The notes under the pieces were generated by a model, which saw only the letters and a list, made by a program, of their open reading frames with translations, was not told where the DNA came from and did no database searches. Shown piece by piece: positions 1 through 5,205 of a stretch of DNA of 9,651 nucleotides. Every line of letters begins with the position of its first letter. Within the stretch, counting starts at the first letter, position 1. A program made the position numbers and the translations under genes. The stretch comes from CAZYWA01 sp964650975 [NCBI: uncultured bacterium] (GTDB lineage: Bacteria > JADJOY01): contig CAZYWA010000294.1 of assembly GCA_964650975.1 (NCBI GenBank), forward strand, positions 1-9,651, in the 5' to 3' direction.

Positions 1-180
1 CGCGTGCTCTTGCGCGACGCGCGCCAGCCGGGCGAGCACCTCGCGCAGCACCGCGCCGGTGAAGGGCGCGTACAGGTAGAATACCGTGCCTGTTTCCAGC
101 GCGGCTTCACGCGCGTCGCCTTGCTCGAGCTCGACCTGGACCTCGTCTCGACATGCTTCTCTCCCCGCTCGCCGACGCAC
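1..180 (-). pseudogene. Class I SAM-dependent methyltransferase-like fragment, 5'-truncated, runs off the left edge
   Basis: The minus-strand frame directly after the stop of the efflux lipoprotein gene stays open to the window edge. It encodes VELEQGDAREAALETGTVFY followed by LYAPFTGAVLREVLARLARV. As I recall the family, an acidic GDxR segment followed by a VF(Y/F)LYxPF(T/R)G strand and a leucine-rich helix is typical of the middle of class I SAM-dependent methyltransferases (motif II/III to motif IV). The upstream Rossmann strand with the glycine-rich SAM-binding loop is absent: the frame upstream of the TGA at 184-186 encodes the efflux protein. The only in-frame start after that stop is a GTG at 178-180, without a clear Shine-Dalgarno sequence. 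An ATG at 151-153 has a GGGGAG element just upstream, but its frame closes after 15 codons. I infer a truncated or frameshifted gene. A short intact protein remains possible, since the 3' part lies outside the window. Confidence 0.45.
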
Positions 181-183
181 CCA

Positions 184-1698
184 TCACGACGCTGGCCCGC
201 CCTGCTCCGCGCCGCGCCCCTCGCCGTCCCCGCTCGCGGCGATCGGAACCTCGGTGAGCCCGCCTCCCAGCGCCTTGTAAAGAGCGGTCACCGCCAGCGC
301 CACGTCTCCCTTCGACGTGGCGAGCCGGTCCTGCACTCCCACCAGCGCCTGCTGGCTGTCGAGCACCCGCGTGAAGTCGACCGCGCCCTCCTGGTACTGC
401 AGCGAGGCGAGTTGCACCGCCCGGCGCGCGGCCGCTTCCGACTGCTCGAGATCGGCGACGCGACGGCGGCTCCCGTCGAGACCGGCCATGGCGTTCTCGA
501 CTTCCCCCTGCGCGCGCAGCACCACGGATTCGTAGTCCGCCAGCAGCGCCTGGAAACGCGCGTCCTGGACGCGCACGTTGCTCGAGATCCGGCCGTAGTT
601 GAGGATCGCCCAGCGCACGCTGGGACCGCCGAAGTGCTCGAATGCGGCGCCGTCGCCCAGGTCGGCCACGTGCTCGGCCTCGAGACCCAGCTGTCCGGTC
701 AGCGAGAACTGCGGATAAAGATACGCGGTCGCGACCCCGATCTGCGCCGACTGAGCGGCCAGATTGCGCTCCGCGGCACGCACGTCGGGCCGGCGGCGGA
801 GGAGCTCGGCCGGTAGTCCGACCGCGATCCGCTCCGGTGCGCGCGGGATCGGCGCCGGCCCGCCCAGCTCACTCGCCAGGTCCGATGGCGGCAGCCCGAG
901 CAGGATCGAGAGATTGGTTTTCGACTGGCGGATCGACGCTTCGAGCGCCGGGATCAGCGCTCGCGTGTCGGCGAGCAGCGAAGCGCTCTGGCTGGCGTCG
1001 AGCGCGGTGACCGCGCCACCTCGGTAGCGAGCGTCGGCGATCTCGTAGCCCTTCGACTGGATCTCGACGTTCTCCTGCGCCACCCGCAGGCGCTCCTCCA
1101 GCGTGCGGAGCTGGATGTAATTCGCCGCCACCTCGCCCACCAGCGTCACGAGCACGTCGTCGCGGGTGGCCTGAGCGGCCAGCCAGCCCGCGTCGGCGGC
1201 CTCCACCGCGCGCCGGAAGCCGCCCCACAGGTCGATTTCCCACGCGGCGTCGAGACCGACCTGCCAATCGTCGATGGTTCGGTCGGCGCCCGGCACTTGG
1301 TTGGCGGCGCGGGCGCTGTAACGGGTCTCGCGATAGGCACCCGTAGCCTCCTGGGTCTGCGGAAAGAGATCGCCGAACGCGATTCCGCGCTGCGCCTGCG
1401 CTTCGAGCACTCGCATTCCGGCCGCGCGCAGCGACGGGTTGCGCCGATACGCGGTGTCGACCAGCCGGTGCAGCGTCGGGTCCCCGAACGAGCTCCACCA
1501 GGCCCCCGGATCGCTCTCCGGCTCCACCTGGACCGGCTCCGTCCCACCGCTCACCCACCCCGAATTGAGCGGCGGCTCGGGCGGCACGTAATCCGGCCCA
1601 ACCTCGAGACACCCGGCGGCGAGCAACGTCACGAGCCCGAGCACCGGCTTCGACGCCGGCGCGCCCGGGAGTCGTCGCGATTTCAACCTCGAGGACAT
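184..1698 (-). CDS. Outer-membrane efflux lipoprotein, NodT/OprM family (RND-type efflux channel)
   Basis: The 504-residue product is a TolC-like outer-membrane channel that would form the exit duct of a tripartite RND efflux pump. A basic N-terminus (KSRR) is followed by a hydrophobic stretch and the lipobox LLAAGC, placing the lipidated cysteine at residue 30. Next comes EVGPDYVPPEPP, the family hallmark after the lipid anchor. Residues 293-310 (VGLPAELLRRRPDVRAAE) and the following IGVATAYLYPQFSLTGQLG are the second conserved OEP-repeat signature, and AAWEIDLWGGFRRAVEAA near 151-168 is the matching signature of the first repeat. Length and domain order are normal. The frame stays open upstream, but ATG 1698 puts the signal peptide directly at the N-terminus. 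I see no strong Shine-Dalgarno or promoter. No periplasmic adaptor or RND pump gene is adjacent, so the channel is an orphan here and its substrate cannot be inferred. Confidence 0.93.
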   Translation of the reverse strand: MSSRLKSRRLPGAPASKPVLGLVTLLAAGCLEVGPDYVPPEPPLNSGWVSGGTEPVQVEPESDPGAWWSSFGDPTLHRLVDTAYRRNPSLRAAGMRVLEAQAQRGIAFGDLFPQTQEATGAYRETRYSARAANQVPGADRTIDDWQVGLDAAWEIDLWGGFRRAVEAADAGWLAAQATRDDVLVTLVGEVAANYIQLRTLEERLRVAQENVEIQSKGYEIADARYRGGAVTALDASQSASLLADTRALIPALEASIRQSKTNLSILLGLPPSDLASELGGPAPIPRAPERIAVGLPAELLRRRPDVRAAERNLAAQSAQIGVATAYLYPQFSLTGQLGLEAEHVADLGDGAAFEHFGGPSVRWAILNYGRISSNVRVQDARFQALLADYESVVLRAQGEVENAMAGLDGSRRRVADLEQSEAAARRAVQLASLQYQEGAVDFTRVLDSQQALVGVQDRLATSKGDVALAVTALYKALGGGLTEVPIAASGDGEGRGAEQGGPAS

Positions 1699-1778
1699 GA
1701 CCCGCGAGTCTAAGCGGCCCGCGACCCGAGTGACGACCGTTTGGTGTGAAAAGTCCACGCCAGGGCACGGCCATGGCA

Positions 1779-1819
1779 GCCCCGCATTTTTCGGGGCGAG
1801 GGACCGGAGCAGCCTCCGG
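1779..1819 (-). terminator. Pair of hairpins downstream of the type IIG-like gene, possible terminator
   Basis: Two inverted repeats follow the TAG stop at 1824-1826. The first, 1804-1819, has perfect 6-bp arms CCGGAG/CTCCGG around a 4-base loop. The second, 1779-1797, has perfect 6-bp arms GCCCCG/CGGGGC around a loop that contains a run of five T on the plus strand. They lie in the 125-bp gap before the efflux lipoprotein gene, where transcription of the upstream gene would be expected to end. Neither is followed by a U-tract in the minus-strand RNA, so a canonical intrinsic terminator is not shown. Confidence 0.35.
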
Positions 1820-1823
1820 GGAA

Positions 1824-4457
1824 CTACGCGTGGCCCGAGAGAATCCGCAGATCCTCGTGCGAGAGGCCATAGAGGGCCAGCGCGCGGCCTTCGAGCTCCG
1901 CTTCCCAGCCGGCCCGGCGCGCGACCGCCTCGTCGATCTCGGCGTGCAACCGGTCGAGCACCGCGAGCAAGAGCTTCGCCTCGGCCTCGGTGCGTGGCAC
2001 CTGGAACACCCGCTCGATCTCGACCCCGCTGTGGCCGACCAGACGCCGTACCTCGGTCTCGAGCAGCTGCTGCAGGAGCCGCGCGACCTCGGGCGAGCGC
2101 GCGGTCAGCACGAACTGATCGCCGATCCGCACCTCGTTCCCCTCGCGCACCAGCGGTCCCGAGATCTCGAGCACCGGCGGAACGCGGTGTGACACCACGG
2201 TGCCCGAAGCGTCGCGCAGGGGCACCCGCCGCACCCACGCCTCCTCCGCGATCCGGTCGATCGAGCCCAGGCGCGTGAGCGCCTTCTGGATCGTCTGGTT
2301 GGCGCGCTCGATGCCGTCGAGCGCCACCACCCAGGCCGGCTGGTCGGCGCGCGCCGGGAATCGTACCGGCACCGACGCGAGCGTCTCGGCCAGCGGCACC
2401 TCCGGCGGAGGTCCGCGATGCATCACCAGGGCACTCGCCCAGCTCGAGTTGAGCAGCGCCACCAGCAGACGCGGATCCTCGCCGCTCTTGATTCGCGGAC
2501 GCAGCCGGATCACCCCCGCGAGCGGCTCGAGCCCCTCGGAATCCCAGGCGGCGTAGAGGCGCCCTCGATCCCAGCGCACCAGCGCCGCGGCATCGGTGCC
2601 GTCCGTGCCGCGCACCGCTTCGCCGGCGCTCGGCGGCACCCACCACTTGTCGGACCAGTTGAGCCAGAAGCGGCCCAGATCGCGGCCCGGACCGATCGCC
2701 TTCCGCGCCAGCGGATCGTGCGGCGTGGCGGCGCCGATCACGACCTCGTCCGTGGGACGCCCGCTCTCGATCCCGGCGAGACCGGAGAGCAGCTTGGCGC
2801 CGTGGTGAATCCGCGTGACCACGCTTTCCACCACGGGATCGAAGTCGAAGTCCGGATGGCCCGCTTTGCCCCACAAGACCCTGGCGAGCGGGGCCGCGAG
2901 CGCCTTGAACGGGCGCGCCGCGAGGCTCTCCAGATTCCGCAGATCGCGCATCACGTGGATGGCGGCGACGCCATCGGCCTGCTCGGGGACGCCGCCATCG
3001 CGGCGCTTGACGAGCATGCGCGCTCCCTCGGGCGCTCCCGGCAGCTTTCCCAAGTCGAAGAGGAACGCGCCGCCGGCCGTGGCGGCGAACCGTTCGAGAA
3101 GGGTTCGGGGCGGTTCGCGCTCATCGACGAGCAAGATGGTGGCGCGCCGCCCCTGCGGAAGCTCCGACCACCCGGCTTGAACGGAGGCGGTGGGCTCGAC
3201 CACCACCACGTCCGTTTCGGGCGTGGTCTCACCCATGAGCCCGAGCGTCGAGGGCGACGAGAGACCGAGGAGCGCCAGCTCGAGTCCCAGCTCGGCCAGC
3301 GCGGTGCGCCCGGCCGTCCGCACGTGCCACGAGGACGGAAGTGCCGCGCCACCGCGCTGCGCGGCGTGCATCGCCGCGGGCGCCACGGCCGCCGCGCCTC
3401 CGGCCACCCACAGCGCGTCGCCGGCACCCTCCGGCAGCACGCGCGGCAGCGCCTGCGCCCAGAAGCCGGCGCCGGCCGCAGCCTCCCCGCGCGCCAAACC
3501 GCGCACCACGCCGGGGTCGATCGCGCCGATGCGATAGGGCGAGAGCAGCCGCCGCACCGTGTCGTGGGTCGCGTCGTCGGGAAGGTACCAATCGAACACA
3601 CCAGGCCCGAAGAGCGACGCATCCTGGCGCCGCAAACGCTCGACCGAGCGCAGCGCCGCGCCGCCGCGCCCGTCGGGGAATGCCACCGTTCCCTCGCGCC
3701 GGTCGCGCGCTTCGAGCACCAGCGAGGTCACCGTGCGCAGCGCCGCGACCCGCGCGGTCATGGCCAGGTAGAGCAGGAATCCGTGCTCGGTGGAGCTCAC
3801 CCAGCGGCGGTAGCCGTCCTTCACCCGGCGCGCCGTCTCTTCTTGCCCGCCCGGCGGCGCGGTCTTGTCGAGCAGGCTCTGGAGCAACGCTCCGTAGCGT
3901 GACTTGAGGTCGAAGCTCACCAGCGACGGCACGACCTGCAGGTGCCGTCCCAGCGCCAAACGTGCCTCCTCGTCGGCCGGATCGAGCACCGGCGGCGCCG
4001 CCACGGCGCGCAGCCGGTGCTGCACCGGCTCCTCGAGCAGCGCGATCTCGCGCAGCACGTTGCCGCGCGCCCGCGCCTCGTCGGGCGGCCAGGCCGTGAG
4101 CTTCACCGGGATCTTGCCGCGCAGCTCCCAGATCTCGAGGTGGTGGCCGTCGGCGAGCATCCCGAGCGGAGTGCGCGCCTGACGCATCAGGCTGTTGTGG
4201 AGCACCGGGCGCGCGTGGGTGAGCCCCGAGCTCGAGCGGCCGCGGCAGCCGACGCTGAGCAGCGGCTCGCCGTCGCGATCGCGCACCAGCAAGTCGTTGC
4301 CGGCGTCGCCCGCCGGGTGATCGACGATCAGGTTGTCGGGATGGCCGAGCCGGTTGAGCAGCGGCACGACCACGCGGTCGCGCAGATCGGAAGCGGGGAT
4401 CGCTTCCTGAGAGAGGATCAGGTCGAGATCCCGAAGGAGAGAGTCCTGCTCCGCCAT
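1824..4457 (-). CDS. Orphan type IIG/Eco57I-like restriction-modification family protein with degenerate catalytic motifs
   Basis: The product has 877 residues. Residues 25-125 resemble the HsdR N-terminal nuclease fold: VVVPLLNRLGHP, then NDLLV...EPLLSVGCRGR where active enzymes have D...(E/D)xK, then TPLGMLADGHHLEIWE, matching the usual 'gvlTdG..w.l' segment. Residues 175-340 are helical and end in FDWYLPDD and a 'YRIGAIDPGVVRGL' block, which corresponds to the region before the YYTP motif of type IIG methylases. Around 345-490 the Rossmann-like region lacks a recognisable motif I (ALWVAGGAAA instead of DPACGSG), and at the NPPY position it reads DVVVVEPTAS. Residues 550-700 resemble a target-recognition domain, including LLVALLNSSW. 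The C-terminus ends with ALALYGLSHEDL, like the LYGLT(E/D)E ending of this family. ATG 4457 is the first good start, though without a clear Shine-Dalgarno. I infer a non-catalytic or highly diverged DNA-binding relative. Family membership is fairly sure; function is unknown. Confidence 0.72.
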   Translation of the reverse strand: MAEQDSLLRDLDLILSQEAIPASDLRDRVVVPLLNRLGHPDNLIVDHPAGDAGNDLLVRDRDGEPLLSVGCRGRSSSGLTHARPVLHNSLMRQARTPLGMLADGHHLEIWELRGKIPVKLTAWPPDEARARGNVLREIALLEEPVQHRLRAVAAPPVLDPADEEARLALGRHLQVVPSLVSFDLKSRYGALLQSLLDKTAPPGGQEETARRVKDGYRRWVSSTEHGFLLYLAMTARVAALRTVTSLVLEARDRREGTVAFPDGRGGAALRSVERLRRQDASLFGPGVFDWYLPDDATHDTVRRLLSPYRIGAIDPGVVRGLARGEAAAGAGFWAQALPRVLPEGAGDALWVAGGAAAVAPAAMHAAQRGGAALPSSWHVRTAGRTALAELGLELALLGLSSPSTLGLMGETTPETDVVVVEPTASVQAGWSELPQGRRATILLVDEREPPRTLLERFAATAGGAFLFDLGKLPGAPEGARMLVKRRDGGVPEQADGVAAIHVMRDLRNLESLAARPFKALAAPLARVLWGKAGHPDFDFDPVVESVVTRIHHGAKLLSGLAGIESGRPTDEVVIGAATPHDPLARKAIGPGRDLGRFWLNWSDKWWVPPSAGEAVRGTDGTDAAALVRWDRGRLYAAWDSEGLEPLAGVIRLRPRIKSGEDPRLLVALLNSSWASALVMHRGPPPEVPLAETLASVPVRFPARADQPAWVVALDGIERANQTIQKALTRLGSIDRIAEEAWVRRVPLRDASGTVVSHRVPPVLEISGPLVREGNEVRIGDQFVLTARSPEVARLLQQLLETEVRRLVGHSGVEIERVFQVPRTEAEAKLLLAVLDRLHAEIDEAVARRAGWEAELEGRALALYGLSHEDLRILSGHA

Positions 4458-4521
4458 GAGTTGGAGCGGCCGAGATGCTCTCGCGACGGATGAGTCGCCA
4501 CTTCGCGCGGACGCCGAGCGG

Positions 4522-4551
4522 ATCCTACTCGAACGCTCTCCCGAGCTTCAA
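4522..4551 (-). promoter_or_regulatory. Possible sigma70-like promoter of the type IIG-like gene
   Basis: On the minus strand, TTGAAG (4546-4551, four of six consensus bases) is followed after 18 bases by TAGGAT (4522-4527, four of six). Transcription would start near 4515, leaving a leader of about 58 bases before ATG 4457. Matches of this quality arise by chance, but this is the best pair I see in the 257-bp gap between the phasin-like gene and this gene. That gap otherwise holds no recognisable gene or repeat. Confidence 0.28.
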
Positions 4552-4714
4552 ATGCCGCTCGCGAGCATGACTCCACCACGCGCCGGAAGCTCGGCACGCG
4601 GTGGGCACGTCGCGGCGCGCCCTTCCCCAGACCAAGATCCGAGGCTCGTGAAACGGCGGCACGGCTCTCCATCCGTGAACCGGGCCGCCGTTCGCAGGTT
4701 CAGCGCTGCGGCGC

Positions 4715-5062
4715 TCAGCCCTGCACGGCGGCGACGCGGTTGCCGACGCTCTTCGCGACGCGCGCGGCTTCGCTCCAGAACGTGTCGACCAGCTCCCAGG
4801 TGCGCTTCACGGCGACCTCGGGAACGCGCAGCGACTCCTCGACGGTGTCGCTCACCAGCTTGCTGACCGAGCTGCCGCCCTCGCGACCGATGAGCTTGGC
4901 GAAGTTCGAGGTGGCGACCTCGACGACTCGCGCCGACTGGGTGAGCGTGTCGCCGACCAGCTTGGCGGTCGGCTTGACCAGATGATCCGCCGCGTCCACG
5001 ACGTCCTGCGCCAGCGGGCTGAGCTCGGCGGTGCGATTCACGGCGATGCGCTTGCGTGACAT
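4715..5062 (-). CDS. Small phasin-like or lipid-body-associated helical protein with an internal repeat (hypothetical)
   Basis: The product has 115 residues. It begins MSRKRIAVNRTAELSPLAQD and is otherwise almost entirely predicted amphipathic helix, with few glycines or prolines, no signal peptide and no transmembrane segment. Residues 34-59 and 68-93 are an internal repeat: KLVGDTLTQSARVVEVA aligns with KLVSDTVEESLRVPEVA, with about 12 of 26 positions identical. The start at 5062 is chosen over an in-frame ATG at 5113 because a perfect AGGAGG lies 5 bases upstream. I do not recognise a specific family. Composition and repeated amphipathic helices resemble phasins and other granule-coating proteins, and the gene follows the WS/DGAT gene on the same strand, so a role on the surface of triacylglycerol, wax ester or polyhydroxyalkanoate inclusions is inferred. 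It has its own likely promoter and operator upstream. An unrelated stress-related helical protein is the alternative. Confidence 0.7.
   Translation of the reverse strand: MSRKRIAVNRTAELSPLAQDVVDAADHLVKPTAKLVGDTLTQSARVVEVATSNFAKLIGREGGSSVSKLVSDTVEESLRVPEVAVKRTWELVDTFWSEAARVAKSVGNRVAAVQG
4784..4861 (-). repeat. Internal repeat unit 2 of the phasin-like gene
   Basis: This stretch encodes residues 68-93 (KLVSDTVEESLRVPEVA and onward). It aligns without gaps with residues 34-59, giving a period of 34 residues. Conserved positions include KLV, DT, S, R-V, E-VA and a late L. The pattern suggests duplication of an amphipathic helix pair. Confidence 0.55.
4886..4963 (-). repeat. Internal repeat unit 1 of the phasin-like gene
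   Basis: This stretch encodes residues 34-59 (KLVGDTLTQSARVVEVA and onward), the partner of the unit at 4784-4861. The two units remain visibly similar at the nucleotide level: both open with AAGCTGGT and both contain a CGAGGTCGCC-type segment. That supports true duplication over convergence. Confidence 0.55.
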
Positions 5063-5067
5063 GTCGG

Positions 5068-5073
5068 CCTCCT
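5068..5073 (-). promoter_or_regulatory. Shine-Dalgarno sequence deciding the phasin-like start
   Basis: AGGAGG on the minus strand lies 5 bases before the ATG at 5060-5062. It is the strongest ribosome binding site in the window and argues against the longer in-frame start at 5113. It suggests strong translation, as expected for an abundant structural protein. Confidence 0.8.
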
Positions 5074-5118
5074 GGGCCTGGCGGGCGGCGGCCGGTCCAT
5101 CCGGCAGCGTCACCAGGC

Positions 5119-5162
5119 GTGTATCACGATGTACGAGCTAGATGTACTACTTCGTGATACAC
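5119..5162. promoter_or_regulatory. 44-bp inverted repeat, likely repressor operator of the phasin-like gene
   Basis: The left arm GTGTATCACGA (5119-5129) is the exact reverse complement of TCGTGATACAC (5152-5162), 11 bp in each arm. After one mismatch, three more paired positions follow (GTA). The inner part also carries a direct repeat GATGTAC at 5128-5134 and 5141-5147. The element overlaps the spacer and -10 of the predicted promoter and extends past the predicted transcription start, a usual position for repression. Only one arm would be transcribed, so a DNA operator is more likely than an RNA hairpin. The regulator is not encoded in the window. Confidence 0.6.
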
Positions 5163-5169
5163 CAGTCAA
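5141..5169 (-). promoter_or_regulatory. Predicted sigma70-like promoter of the phasin-like gene
   Basis: The -35 element TTGACT (5164-5169, five of six consensus bases) is followed after exactly 17 bases by TACATC (5141-5146, three of six). The region is clearly AT-richer than its surroundings. Transcription would start near 5134, giving a leader of about 70 bases. The good -35, weak -10 and overlap with the inverted repeat are consistent with a regulated promoter. Confidence 0.5.
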
Positions 5170-5205
5170 GACCGAACCGACGAAATTGCGCACATATCGC
5201 CGGAT

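Noticed and set aside
4-816. Plus-strand open frame of 270 codons at the left edge
   Set aside because: It is antisense to the efflux lipoprotein and methyltransferase fragment, with no recognisable domain or ribosome binding site.
1699-2874. N-terminal extension of the efflux lipoprotein frame up to 2874
   Set aside because: The extension is low-complexity R/G/A-rich translation antisense-frame to the type IIG-like gene. The lipobox and signal peptide begin at 1698, and the extension would bury them.
2418-3902. Plus-strand open frame of 494 codons opposite the type IIG-like gene
   Set aside because: Its translation is R/G/H-rich without motifs, while the opposite strand has recognisable family features and a continuous protein of expected length.
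4673-4717. Short inverted repeats (AGCGC/GCGCT and GAACC/GGTTC) as a terminator of the phasin-like gene
   Set aside because: Stems are only 5 bp, one loop is 15 bases, and no T-tract follows. Such repeats are expected by chance at this GC content.
5050-5113. Longer start of the phasin-like protein at ATG 5113
   Set aside because: The first 17 residues are not helical, there is no ribosome binding site for 5113, and ATG 5062 has a perfect AGGAGG at 5 bases.
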